NCBI GenBank assembly: GCA_045632845.1
Contig: JAZQXL010000011.1
Coordinates: forward strand, 1 to 64,000
Source: RGIG4140 sp045632845
GTDB taxonomy: Bacteria > Pseudomonadota > Alphaproteobacteria > CAAHEQ01 > UBA3637
Reading direction: 5' to 3'
DNA length: 64,000 bases
In this document: piece by piece, positions 7,437 through 16,048 of the stretch
How positions within the stretch are numbered: position 1 is the first letter of the stretch
Layout of the letters: each line of letters begins with the position of its first letter
Notes under the pieces: model-generated
What the model was told of the DNA's origin: nothing
Seen by the model: the letters and a program-made list of their open reading frames with translations, nothing else
Databases searched by the model: none
Made by a program: the position numbers and the translations under genes

Positions 7437-8837
7437 TCACAACTCATTTCCATTATTTTTTCTTTTTCTAATAGAAGATGATCTTTTTTTCAGACGCATC
7501 TTAGCATGATTTAATAACGGGCCAATTTCTTCTGACTCTATCGTTTCCGCAAAATCTATCAATGCGTTCATTTCGTCTGATGGAACAACAAAATTACCAT
7601 TTTGATCTTTTTGAGAAATAATCTTATCAAAAATATTCATCCTTTCAAGCAATATACCTGAAGAAATAATTTCATCATCCCCAAAATGCAAAATATTCCC
7701 AGTCAAATCTTTCAAATCTTCTGCTGAAAAACGGCCCGATTTATTCATTGAATTAAACAACTTCAAATCATTACAGCAATCGCACCACAAATAATGTTTA
7801 AAAACCTCATCAGACACAAAATATTGCCCATTTTTATCTTTTGCGGATGCTAATTTTCCAACTTTATCAAACGCATGATTTTCAACCGCTTGAATAAATT
7901 GATTGTCTGGTGTGCGTGATTGTTTTGAAATTCTTTTATTCAGTATTTTCAAAATCTTAACTTCATCCGTTTTATCAATACCAAATGCATTTGGGATTTT
8001 TGTTAATCCCTTATCTGAAAAACAAATTGGAAACTTTTGATCATAGTCATCTTTATAACTATTTATATATTCTTCTTTGTCTAAAAAATTATTCAAATGA
8101 TTCACAATAAATGCAGGAGACGTTACCTTAATGGCCTCATCTATATTTTTGTTTTCGCCGTTCAAATCTAAAAACTGTGCAAAAAATGCATTTTCTTTTT
8201 GCAATGAATCATACACTTTTTTGACAAACTGGTATCTCGCATTTTTCCCACAAGCATAAGCTTGTGCTTCTTTTAAAAACAAAATTTGATGTTGTTGATA
8301 ATTATTAAAATTTTGAGTTTCAACAGAATCAATCCAATGTTCAGCATGTTTTAATTCATGTGCCATCACTTCAATAAAAACAGCTTCATCAACAGATTTA
8401 TTCCCAACAAGAACCGTATTTATCTTGTTAAAATACAAACCTGCTGTTGAAATTTCAGCTTCTGTTGTACAATCAATAATCAATGGCTCCGCTCTATCTG
8501 GAAACTTTTTAAAAATGAGATTTTCTTGACCATTTTGATGATACAAAAATCTAAGACTGTTTTGAAGGCGTCTTTCAATTGGTGTTAGATTTTTAATATC
8601 CAGCTTTAAAAATTCTTGAAGTGGCACTTCTTTAAACTTTTTTTCTTGACTGATGATTTTTTTCAAAAACCTTTTTTGCTGTTTCACAGTAATCATCCAA
8701 GCATATTCAGTTTCACTTTCAAGTCTTTTCAAAGTCTGTTTTGCTTTTTCGATTCTCATTCGTTCTTCAAAACTGATTCGTTTACTTCCAAAACGAACAA
8801 TAATTTCATCCATAGAATTTTTCAAAACACCCTCCAT
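7437..8837 (-). CDS. Putative zinc metallopeptidase-domain protein (HExxH), function unknown
   Basis: A 466-residue protein without signal peptide. Its best-defined part is MAHELKHAEHW near residue 165, an HExxH zinc-binding and catalytic motif. About 30 residues later a helix with LKEAQAYACG offers a Glu as third ligand, the gluzincin-like arrangement also seen in DUF6782-type predicted metallopeptidases. The N-terminal third is helical and basic; the C-terminal half (about 250-460) is an alpha-rich region with loosely repeated segments of unknown function. The start is ATG 8837, nine bases after GAGG; ATG 8846 has no spacing to it. A promoter lies at 8856-8884. With the neighbouring ankyrin gene it looks like a host- or neighbour-directed accessory protein, but that is speculative. 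Confidence 0.65.
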   Translation of the reverse strand: MEGVLKNSMDEIIVRFGSKRISFEERMRIEKAKQTLKRLESETEYAWMITVKQQKRFLKKIISQEKKFKEVPLQEFLKLDIKNLTPIERRLQNSLRFLYHQNGQENLIFKKFPDRAEPLIIDCTTEAEISTAGLYFNKINTVLVGNKSVDEAVFIEVMAHELKHAEHWIDSVETQNFNNYQQHQILFLKEAQAYACGKNARYQFVKKVYDSLQKENAFFAQFLDLNGENKNIDEAIKVTSPAFIVNHLNNFLDKEEYINSYKDDYDQKFPICFSDKGLTKIPNAFGIDKTDEVKILKILNKRISKQSRTPDNQFIQAVENHAFDKVGKLASAKDKNGQYFVSDEVFKHYLWCDCCNDLKLFNSMNKSGRFSAEDLKDLTGNILHFGDDEIISSGILLERMNIFDKIISQKDQNGNFVVPSDEMNALIDFAETIESEEIGPLLNHAKMRLKKRSSSIRKRKNNGNEL

Positions 8838-8855
8838 TAAACTCATCCTCTTTTT

Positions 8856-8884
8856 ATTTTATCCCAAAAACAAATATTTGTCTA
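8856..8884 (-). promoter_or_regulatory. Promoter of the metallopeptidase-like gene
   Basis: On the minus strand: TAGACA (8879-8884), 17-bp spacer, TAAAAT (8856-8861). Confidence 0.6.
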
Positions 8885-8917
8885 CCATCTCATAAAAAAA
8901 CAATTAAAAATCATATA

Positions 8918-10276
8918 TTAATAAAACCCATCTCGTCTTGAGCCATATTTCCTTTCCAAATACAGTTGGCAAGCATCTTTCCCAGGATTCTCCCGTGCTA
9001 AGCGCTCTTCTTCTTGCTGACGCTTACCTTTTGAGTGATTTTCATACATTTCTTCCAACAATTCTTCCCCTGAAGAAAAACGATCCATACACATACTTTC
9101 TCTAAAATAGCTATCACCCAACTCAATACCTTGATAGTACCTAAAAATCAAATTTTCCAAAAACTTGTCCCCATTTGCATCATATAATTGTTGCGCCAAC
9201 GTTTTGGTTCTTTCATCTGTTGTTCTTGCGCCTTTTTCTATTAAATAAAGCGCAATTTTAGAATCCATTTGATCTTGTTTTTGAATCAAATCGAGTGGCA
9301 TATCATTATAATTATTTTTTGCATTAACAGATGCTATTTCCAAACACTTATCAATCAGTTTAAAGCTCAATTCTTTGCCTGTTAAATCTTTCAATTGACA
9401 ATAAGCTTGATCAAAAGCATTTAATTTAATCATCAAATGTAATGGTGAGTTCCCCTCCTGATTATGTTCATTTTTAAACTCTTTTGAAGGAACACCCAAA
9501 AGGAAAAGAGGTCTTTTTTCCAAAGAGTCAAAAATTTGCAACTCAAAAACCTCATCTCTTGAAAAATGAGCCCCTTGCTCAACCATCATCAAAAAAGCAT
9601 GTTGTAAATTTGGGTTCACCGGCCCTACTTTTTCACTTTCAGCTATACGATTAGCCAGATAATAAAGGGGTGTATGATCTTGAATGTTTTGTTTGTTCAC
9701 ATCAACGCCCGCTTTTTGCAATAAAAACAAGATTTCTTCTAGTTTACAGTCACATCCTTTTTGAACAAAAGAGGTCAAAACCGTTTCCCCATCTGGATAA
9801 ACTTTATTTAAATTTTCAACACTGGTAGCAAAAATTAAAGCATCTGCATATCCATTTAAGCGATGGGCATTTTTTTTCAACGCTGTTTCGCCTTTTTGAT
9901 TAAAAACACTAGCATTGGCTCCCTTTTTGAGTAAATATTCACCTAAAGGACACAGATGATGCGACACAGCCAAATAATGTAACAGAGTGTTCCCCTCTTG
10001 GTCCTGTGCATTCACATCAACTTCAGTTTCTTTTGAAAAAACGCCTTTTTCAATAAGACGCAAATCATCATTTTTGTTGATAATAGAAAAAATTTCATCC
10101 GACAAACCAGCAAACCCGTGTTTTGCAAGATAAAGAAGCTTTTCAACAGGTGTATCAAAAGATTTGTTCAAATGATTGGTCATATAATCATCAATGTATG
10201 ACAAAATTTTTTTTGTCATAGGTTCGATATCCTCATTTAATATGAGTATTTCATCTTGCGGTTTGATTTTTTCCAT
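8918..10276 (-). CDS. Ankyrin-repeat protein
   Basis: A 452-residue cytoplasmic-looking protein. Ankyrin signatures are visible around residues 95-125 (DQEGNTLLHYLAV, then LLKKGANASVFNQKGETAL), near 190-220 (AGVDVNKQNIQDHTPLYYLA) and 265-285 (HNQEGNSPLHLMIKLNAF), with degenerate units between and after. The charged C-terminal region (residues 400-450) is rich in Glu/Arg and not ankyrin-like. Ankyrin proteins mediate protein-protein binding and are often secreted effectors in host-associated Alphaproteobacteria, but no secretion signal is recognisable. Start at ATG 10276, eight bases after AGAGGGG; the upstream in-frame start at 10303 would place the Shine-Dalgarno inside the gene. A perfect consensus promoter precedes it. 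Confidence 0.8.
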   Translation of the reverse strand: MEKIKPQDEILILNEDIEPMTKKILSYIDDYMTNHLNKSFDTPVEKLLYLAKHGFAGLSDEIFSIINKNDDLRLIEKGVFSKETEVDVNAQDQEGNTLLHYLAVSHHLCPLGEYLLKKGANASVFNQKGETALKKNAHRLNGYADALIFATSVENLNKVYPDGETVLTSFVQKGCDCKLEEILFLLQKAGVDVNKQNIQDHTPLYYLANRIAESEKVGPVNPNLQHAFLMMVEQGAHFSRDEVFELQIFDSLEKRPLFLLGVPSKEFKNEHNQEGNSPLHLMIKLNAFDQAYCQLKDLTGKELSFKLIDKCLEIASVNAKNNYNDMPLDLIQKQDQMDSKIALYLIEKGARTTDERTKTLAQQLYDANGDKFLENLIFRYYQGIELGDSYFRESMCMDRFSSGEELLEEMYENHSKGKRQQEEERLARENPGKDACQLYLERKYGSRRDGFY

Positions 10277-10317
10277 AAAAATCCCCTCTTTTTGATCAAT
10301 CAAGCTAAGTTAGGCCT

Positions 10318-10346
10318 ATTATATCATACTTTTTGTTATTTGTCAA
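10318..10346 (-). promoter_or_regulatory. Perfect consensus promoter of the ankyrin gene
   Basis: Minus strand: TTGACA (10341-10346), 17-bp spacer, TATAAT (10318-10323). The spacer ends in TATGA, as does that of the helicase promoter at 30432-30460. Confidence 0.85.
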
Positions 10347-10398
10347 AGTTTTTCATATTTAAAAACTTATTAAAAAAAATGTACACATTATTTTTCTA

Positions 10399-10427
10399 TT
10401 TACATATAAAACGTATTTATGTATAAA
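10399..10427 (+). promoter_or_regulatory. Promoter of the TM2-domain gene
   Basis: TTTACA (10399-10404), 17-bp spacer, TATAAA (10422-10427); AGAGGAGG precedes the ATG at 10468. Confidence 0.55.
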
Positions 10428-10467
10428 AAACTAAATAGTTATCAATAAACAAGAGGAGGCAAAAAAA

Positions 10468-10809
10468 ATGAACAATGTTGATAATTTAGCAAAATTAGCA
10501 GAACTTAAAGAAAAAGGTGTTATTTCTGAAAGTGAATTTAACCAACAAAAAGAAAATATTTTAAAAAACTTAGATACCCAATCTTTGGGCACACCAAAGA
10601 GCCGTTTAGTCTATATTTTATTAGCATTTTTCTTAGGCGGATTTGGTATTCACAACTTTTATGCTGGGTACACAGGGAAAGGCATAACTCAACTTCTCCT
10701 ATGTGTTCTTTTGTTTTGGTTGGTAATTCCTTTAATCATTGTTGGGCTTTGGGTCATTATTGAAATCATCACAGTCACAAAAGATGCAAAAGGTATTCCT
10801 TTTAACTAA
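10468..10809 (+). CDS. SHOCT plus TM2 domain membrane protein
   Basis: Residues 4-35 form a SHOCT-type short helical hairpin (LAKLAELKEKGVISESEFNQ). Residues 47-110 form a TM2 domain: a first helix, the FLGGFGIHNFYAGYTGKGI turn, and a second helix pair ending in a cytoplasmic tail. TM2 proteins are small membrane proteins found across bacteria with no settled biochemical function; SHOCT is thought to mediate oligomerisation. Strong AGGAGG and a clear terminator flank the gene. A 90-bp copy of its 3' end and terminator is found about 2.5 kb downstream. Confidence 0.85.
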   Translation: MNNVDNLAKLAELKEKGVISESEFNQQKENILKNLDTQSLGTPKSRLVYILLAFFLGGFGIHNFYAGYTGKGITQLLLCVLLFWLVIPLIIVGLWVIIEIITVTKDAKGIPFN

Positions 10810-10822
10810 TGACAATAAACTA

Positions 10823-10850
10823 AAAAAAGCCCCTAGAAATAGGGGCTTTA
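10823..10850 (+). terminator. Terminator after the TM2 gene
   Basis: AAGCCCCT (10827-10834) pairs with AGGGGCTT (10841-10848). The A run to the left and the T/A context suggest use in both directions, also serving the convergent nagZ gene. Confidence 0.8.
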
Positions 10851-10856
10851 AAAAAC

Positions 10857-12002
10857 TCAACATTTCACATTTTCATATAAAACAGAGGGGAAAGAAACTT
10901 TATTTCTCGTTATTTTTTTTTTGACAGCTTGAAAGCCGTTTTTCCCATTTTCTAAATTTAAAACTTCAACAGCATCATAATCATTGACAGTTTGTCTTAT
11001 TTTTGATCTTAAATCTTCATAGCGTTGCACTGCATTTGTTGAAATGGGGTGTTCATTATGCAAAACATCAAAACATTTTTTAAGACGTATTAAACTTTTA
11101 TCAGACAATGGTCTAGAAGCATCAATCACCTGACGCATACCATCTTCCGTTCCACGGCAAAAACAAACAGCATCACATCCCGCTGCTAAAGCGTATTTTG
11201 TATTTTCATACAAAGTGCCATTCAATGCCCGCATTTCAATTCCATCACTAATTAAAAAACCATCAAATCCAATTTCTCCACGAATCAAGCGGGAAATACC
11301 CTCAGCTGACTGTGTCACAGGCCACTTGTCATCAACAGATGGAATTAAAATATGTGCCGTCATCCCCATTGGACAATTATCTGCATTTTTTTGGAATGGA
11401 TAAAAATCATCTGCCAACTCACTGACAGTTTCATTTAATGCTGGCAACAAAAAATGAGGATCAACAACCACACGCCCATGCCCAGGTAAATGCTTCATAC
11501 AAGGAACAATACCCTGTTCTTTATAAGTTTCAATCATGACTTTGCCACATTCAGCAACCACTTGCTTGTCTTTAGAATAGCATCTATTTTGAAGCACCGG
11601 TGCTGTTATATCATATCGAACATCCAAACAAGGAGCATAATTTAAATTAACCCCTGCTTTTTTTAAATCTTGAGCAATCAATTCAGCTTGTAATTTTGCC
11701 ATTTCCTTCATTTCAAGAAAAGGCAAATCACCCATACTAAATTGAGAGGCAAAATTTCTATCCGTTAAAGGCATTTCAAATCGAGAGGTACATCCACCTT
11801 CTTGATCAACAGCAATCAACACATCTTCACGACCGATTACCTCTTTGATTGATTTTGTCAACGCTGAAACTTGATTCCACGTTGCAATATTACGCTTAAA
11901 AATAGTCACTCCGATAGGATTTGATTCTTCAAGCATATATTTTTCATTATCCGTTAATGTATGCCCTGAAACAGAAAGCATCGCAGATAATATCGGTTTC
12001 AT
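10857..12002 (-). CDS. nagZ: Beta-N-acetylhexosaminidase, glycoside hydrolase family 3 (NagZ-like)
   Basis: NagZ removes GlcNAc from anhydromuropeptides during peptidoglycan recycling in the cytoplasm. The single GH3 barrel shows VDQEGG (substrate binding), the diagnostic KHLPGHGRVVVDPH loop carrying the catalytic His/Asp dyad, and the nucleophile Asp in the FLISDGIEM block. No signal peptide, consistent with cytosolic NagZ. At 381 residues it is about 40 longer than E. coli NagZ because of a C-terminal extension. The ribosome-binding site AGGAGA lies six bases before the ATG at 12002. A secreted GH3 hexosaminidase is excluded by the N-terminus. Confidence 0.88.
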   Translation of the reverse strand: MKPILSAMLSVSGHTLTDNEKYMLEESNPIGVTIFKRNIATWNQVSALTKSIKEVIGREDVLIAVDQEGGCTSRFEMPLTDRNFASQFSMGDLPFLEMKEMAKLQAELIAQDLKKAGVNLNYAPCLDVRYDITAPVLQNRCYSKDKQVVAECGKVMIETYKEQGIVPCMKHLPGHGRVVVDPHFLLPALNETVSELADDFYPFQKNADNCPMGMTAHILIPSVDDKWPVTQSAEGISRLIRGEIGFDGFLISDGIEMRALNGTLYENTKYALAAGCDAVCFCRGTEDGMRQVIDASRPLSDKSLIRLKKCFDVLHNEHPISTNAVQRYEDLRSKIRQTVNDYDAVEVLNLENGKNGFQAVKKKITRNKVSFPSVLYENVKC

Positions 12003-12072
12003 CTCACTCTCCTAAAACAACAAATGAAGTGTTGTTATTATTCCAAATACCCAAATATGTCAAGAAAATAAT

Positions 12073-13149
12073 TTAGCACCGAATAATTCCATGCCCTTGA
12101 AAACGTAGTTTTTTAACCTGAGAATTTCTGATTTTTACAGTTTTAACGCATTTTTCACGAAGATGACGCCGTCTGATTTGTTCAATCATATGACGTTTAA
12201 TTTTTCCAACCAAATCATTCATCATATCAACTATAACAGCATCTTTTTTTTCAGATAAAGAGTTTGATCTCTTCATCTCTGTAATCATTTGATATAATGG
12301 AAAAATCATGCGGCGTTGCTCTTTTGGAGGCATATTATAAACATGAGTTAACGACTTTGAACAAACAGGCTCAACCAGCGTTTTGATCAAAAATTTCCAC
12401 TTTCTAGAATAAGGGTCGTGTTGGTATTGATCCCTCAAGTCCGTCAATAAAGTGCGATAACTGTTCAAATGCTTTTCAGTGAATTTTTGATTTGTTGTTG
12501 ATGCAGCATTCATCCGATATTTATAAAAAGGGATAGGTAAAATCGTTGACATCACATTATCTTTTAAAACCGTTAATAAAAGTTGAGTATCTTCATAATA
12601 CATCCCAGGTTTAAAACGCAAATCTTTAAAAATATCTCTATGAAACAACATCGTCGTTACAACACGAGAAACCCTTGGTTTTGCATTTTGAGCTGTATAC
12701 GCCATCAAATCTGAACGAATCAAATTTGGCAAGGATTTAACATCATACATTTCAAAATTCATCCCATCAAAAGCACCTGGATTTTCCTCCTTTTCATACA
12801 AAAAGGCTGTTAAAGTTGTTTTGTTTTTTTCAGCATAATAATGGGCTGCTTCCAATGTTTGAGGGTGAATAAAATCATCCGAATCCAAAAAGAAAATGTA
12901 TTTTCCTTTTGCAACATCCAAACCTTTATTCCGTGCAGCAGATTGGCCTTGATTTTCTTGCGAATACACTTTGATACGTTTATCATAATTGGCCCAAGTA
13001 TTCAAAATAGCAAGAGAATCATCCGTTGACCCATCATTCACACAAATAACTTCAAAATTTTGATGTGTTTGTTCCAAAACACTATCTAAACATTCGGATA
13101 AAAACTCTTGGGCATTAAAAACTGGAATAATTACTGAAATTTTTGGCAC
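12073..13149 (-). CDS. Glycosyltransferase family 2 protein
   Basis: A GT-A fold nucleotide-sugar transferase: the N-terminus ISVIIPVFNAQEFLSECLDS, the VNDGSTD block, QGQSAARNKG, and the metal-binding FFLDSDDF near residue 90 are all classical GT2. The 358 residues end in a basic tail with no membrane helix, as in peripheral enzymes decorating LPS or capsule on the inner face of the membrane. Donor and acceptor cannot be predicted. It is a single gene, not within a larger polysaccharide cluster, though the partial gene at the window start may be related in role. Confidence 0.9.
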   Translation of the reverse strand: MPKISVIIPVFNAQEFLSECLDSVLEQTHQNFEVICVNDGSTDDSLAILNTWANYDKRIKVYSQENQGQSAARNKGLDVAKGKYIFFLDSDDFIHPQTLEAAHYYAEKNKTTLTAFLYEKEENPGAFDGMNFEMYDVKSLPNLIRSDLMAYTAQNAKPRVSRVVTTMLFHRDIFKDLRFKPGMYYEDTQLLLTVLKDNVMSTILPIPFYKYRMNAASTTNQKFTEKHLNSYRTLLTDLRDQYQHDPYSRKWKFLIKTLVEPVCSKSLTHVYNMPPKEQRRMIFPLYQMITEMKRSNSLSEKKDAVIVDMMNDLVGKIKRHMIEQIRRRHLREKCVKTVKIRNSQVKKLRFQGHGIIRC

Positions 13150-13279
13150 AACGGGACTCCTTTATAATTTTATTATAAAATATCACAAAAAAAACAAGTT
13201 TGTCAATATTTTTTTACTCAAAACACAAAAACCATTATTAAACAAAAATATCAAAACTTACAACTACCATCTTTTAGAG

Positions 13280-13376
13280 TTTAATTCAAATCATCACTGC
13301 CATAAAAGATGCAAAAGGTATTCCTTTTAACTCATGATAATAAACTAAAAAAAGCCCCTAGAAATAGGGGCTTTTT
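13280..13376 (+). pseudogene. Remnant copy of the TM2 gene 3' end plus terminator
   Basis: About 92 bases here match 10761-10852 with around six mismatches, covering the last 15 codons of the TM2 gene, its stop region and its terminator. The frame reads ITAIKDAKGIPFNS then TGA, the original TAA having become TCA. No upstream part of the gene, promoter or start remains. It is what is left of a duplicated gene, or a fragment carried in by recombination; its terminator (13352-13373) probably still serves the convergent gene ending at 13405. Confidence 0.8.
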
Positions 13377-13404
13377 ATTGATTTTTAATTTAAGAACTTA
13401 AAAG

Positions 13405-14884
13405 CTATTTGCATCCTTTTCCCAATTGTCTTTTTAAACCATCAATAATTGCTGCATTTTTAGAATCTTTTGCTTTTGGATCTGCAACAAAAAGTCTGCT
13501 TCCATCTTTTTGCTCAACACTTAATGCAAGCAATAATCCAAATACTTTTAATTTTGAAAGCGTTTCATAAGCCTGCATTTTGGAAACACCTTTTTTCGGA
13601 ACAAACCCAACCAATCCTGTTTCAGGATTTTGATAAACATCATTGGTTGCAACAACATCACTTAAAGCTTGTTGAAAATCAATATTTTGATCTTTCACAG
13701 GACGAGGATATGTTTTTTGCTTTATCAACATATTACAAAAACCTCTATTAGAACCAGAATTTGACAATGTAATGCTTTTAATTTCACCTTGCCGTCCTTT
13801 TGCTATTTTGGGACTGACACACCCCATTTTTTGCAACAAATCAAGATCTTTTTGTCCTAACACTCCATTTTTTGCAGTCAAAACATATTCACAGTTTTCA
13901 AGTAAAACATCAAATCTTTCAAAAGCCTTATCTCTAAGCCTTTGTATTTCAGCAGTTTCCTTTGGAAAGTGTTTTTTAACAGCCTCTGTTAAAAATTCAA
14001 AAACTTTAACCGTCCCTGTACTTAACTGTAATGGTTTAACAGCAGCAGCACTTTCCTCTGTTCCTCTCAAAGAAACTTCTAATGGAGAATCCAAACTAGC
14101 AATGTGTCGTTCAATATGTTCACCCGAATAATTTGGCGCTATAAAAATACCATCTGCTAATTTTTCACCATCTAAATCATTTGTTCTTTTTGGCAAATCT
14201 TTTCTGACATAAGGTGAAACCATTCGAATAATATTTTCTTTATCTTTATCTGAAAAAGGCTTGCTCGAATAAATAATATATGTATCAACACGTTTGCTAA
14301 AATCTTTATCCCTTGGCATTTTGTAATAACAGTTATTTTTGCAACAAAAATCATCCAAAAACTTCGCAACTTCAGCAGCTCCTCTTGCATTGATGTAGAT
14401 ACGCTCCACAATTTCTTCTTTTTGATACCCTTTTGGAAGACGATACAACCAACCATTCGTTTTCGTATTATTATACATAACAGATTGATCATTTATATAG
14501 TTATTTAACTCATCAAGACTGCTTTCTGTTGATACGGGATATGAGGCCACACGTCTAAAATCATAAACTGCTTTCCCAATATAATCTAACTTGCCTTCTC
14601 TTAATTTTTGTATTTCTTTTGCATCAGATGGAAAACCAGGTCTGTTGGCTAATTGTTGTTTGCGGACATATTCTTTATCATAGGGATACTCAGGATCATT
14701 CATTCTAAACAAAGTTTCTTGCAACCCCTGATAAAACATTTCAGCCCCTGTTGATTTATAACGGTTTTCAAGAACGCTACTTTTCGTGTGTAAATATATT
14801 TTTCTTAAATATTCATCATACGTCATTCCTGGTTGATACAATGCATCTAACAAATCAGATACTAACATATTATCTTGCTTAATC
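13405..14884 (-). CDS. Unknown 493-residue protein with a weak HopA1-effector-like segment
   Basis: I do not firmly recognise this protein. It has no signal peptide or membrane helix. Residues about 145-252 contain WLYRLPKGYQKE, RIYINARGAAEVAKFLDD, KRVDTYIIYSS and LPKRTNDLDGEKLADGIF. This order (substrate-side strand, R/K-x-D-x-x-x-x-Y, P-x-x-T then an L-A-x-G-I/V segment) is reminiscent of the HopA1 type III effector family, but the match is by eye only. The C-terminal third (from about 380) is of unknown type. The ATG at 14884-14886 follows AGGGGG. A TATAAT lies at 14933-14938. No secretion system gene is nearby. Confidence 0.5.
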
Positions 14885-14932
14885 ATAAAAACCCCCTATT
14901 CTGCATCAGAACATATTTCTTTTTATATCTTT

Positions 14933-14938
14933 ATTATA
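14933..14938 (-). promoter_or_regulatory. Putative -10 element of the 493-residue gene
   Basis: TATAAT on the minus strand, about 50 bases before the start codon; no good -35 match 16-18 bp upstream, so only the -10 is supported. Confidence 0.4.
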
Positions 14939-15023
14939 GCATGATTTATACACCCTTAAAACAAAATCAAACAACTTATTGATTTATATAAAAAAAATAA
15001 TATTCATCATCACCAACTCTTTA

Positions 15024-15050
15024 TTGACAAAATGTTACAATCCATATTAT
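15024..15050 (+). promoter_or_regulatory. Putative promoter of the membrane protein gene
   Basis: TTGACA at 15024-15029 with TATTAT at 15045-15050 (15-bp spacer), or TTATCT two bases further at 17 bp. Confidence 0.45.
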
Positions 15051-15089
15051 CTTTAAATAAAGAAAATTTAATAATTAAAAGGATTGCAT

Positions 15090-15797
15090 ATGAAAAGTAT
15101 TTTAGAAAAAAAATGGATTGGCCCTCTGCTTGTGTTTTTATTGTCAATTGGAATGTCTATTTCTTTTTCAGTTCAAATAACCCCTTATCTTAAAAAAAAT
15201 ATCCCCATCATCAATGAAACCATTGATAGTTTTTTGCCTATCACCATACAAAATGGGGAAATTACACAACCTGTAAATACGGTTATTAGCAAAACCATCT
15301 TTTTTGAAAAAAAACCACTCAAAATTGTGTTAGACACACGATCAGATACGCTTGATATTAACACTCTTTCTGAAGATGGATGGTATTTTAGCAAAAAGTG
15401 TTTGTATTCTGTAGCAGGAGAAAAAAGAGAAAGACAATGTCTTAACGCACCACAAAATCAAGAAGCTTTTACCATCGATAAGGGAATTGTTCAAACCTCT
15501 TTTGATTATATAAAAGACTATATTTCTTTGCTTTTATATGGCGTATTAAGTCTTCTTATATTCTGCGTATTTTATCTGATTATTTTGTTTTACACAGTTA
15601 TTTTACACTGGATTATTGCTCTTTATTATAAAACAACTTTTGGACAAACGCTTTTTGTCAACACACTTTTTTATATCGCCTTAATGCTGTTTGAAAAAGC
15701 AACCAACATTTACACCAGCTTTTTCTTAACAGCACTCTTACTCATTGTAACCAACTTGTTCATTTGCAAAAACGCAAATGAGAAGAAAAACAATTAA
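15090..15797 (+). CDS. Membrane protein, DUF1189-like
   Basis: One N-terminal membrane helix (residues 8-30), a periplasmic-looking domain of about 110 residues with an ITIQNGEIT block and an IVLDTRSD block, then three to four C-terminal helices. This order, including the INGE and DT blocks, resembles the DUF1189 family of poorly known membrane proteins. The start is ATG 15090, after AAAGGATT; the TTG two codons earlier is unnecessary. It lies immediately outside the left boundary of the tRNA-Leu insertion series, so it marks the undisturbed chromosomal flank. Confidence 0.55.
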   Translation: MKSILEKKWIGPLLVFLLSIGMSISFSVQITPYLKKNIPIINETIDSFLPITIQNGEITQPVNTVISKTIFFEKKPLKIVLDTRSDTLDINTLSEDGWYFSKKCLYSVAGEKRERQCLNAPQNQEAFTIDKGIVQTSFDYIKDYISLLLYGVLSLLIFCVFYLIILFYTVILHWIIALYYKTTFGQTLFVNTLFYIALMLFEKATNIYTSFFLTALLLIVTNLFICKNANEKKNN

Positions 15798-15814
15798 TCT
15801 TTAAGATAGATTAA

Positions 15815-15860
15815 ACAAACAAAAAAACCACCCGATGCGGGTGGTTTTAATTTTTGGTAC
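15815..15860. repeat. Attachment-like repeat copy 1 (left boundary of tRNA-Leu insertion series)
   Basis: The core is an A-rich AAACAAAC tract, a hairpin AACCACCCG-ATG-CGGGTGGTT (stems 15824-15834 and 15838-15848), then TTTTTGGTAC ending at 15860. TGGTAC is the 3' end of the tRNA-Leu at 23321. To the left is ordinary chromosome, without the element-end block seen at copies 2, 4 and 5; to the right begins the conserved element-start sequence. This is the arrangement of an attL site. Confidence 0.7.
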
Positions 15861-15950
15861 AGCCGGCTTTATGCATACCGAGCTAATTATTCAGAGGATT
15901 TTAAAAAATTGGCGTTAAAGGTGAAATTCCTGCAATTTTAATTTGAGGAT
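15861..15950 (+). repeat. Conserved element-start sequence, copy 1
   Basis: The sequence right of the core (AGC.GGCTT..GCATACCGAGC, then AATTATTCAGAGGATTTTAA) recurs after copies 2, 3 and 4. In one frame every copy reads YRAN followed, in three of them, by EDFKKLA and a stop codon a few to a dozen codons on. It may be the tail of a lost gene or a recombinase-arm region. Confidence 0.6.
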
Positions 15951-15989
15951 GCGGGCGTCCCGAATTAAGTTTTCCCTCGGAAAAAATTC

Positions 15990-16018
15990 TTGTATTCAAG
16001 ATCAATCTGTGGTACAAT
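15990..16018 (+). promoter_or_regulatory. Promoter of the cassette 1 acetyltransferase
   Basis: TTGTAT (15990-15995), 17-bp spacer, TACAAT (16013-16018). Confidence 0.55.
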
Positions 16019-16048
16019 GAGGCACAGTTGTTCATGAAAGGTCATAAG

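Noticed and set aside
14172..14492. Minus-strand frame inside the 493-residue gene, alternative phase
   Set aside because: It lies wholly inside a longer, better-supported gene and lacks a ribosome-binding site.
15855..15900. Extra tRNA genes at the TGGTAC copies
   Set aside because: Only the last few bases of the tRNA are present at copies 1-4; no anticodon arm or acceptor partner follows.
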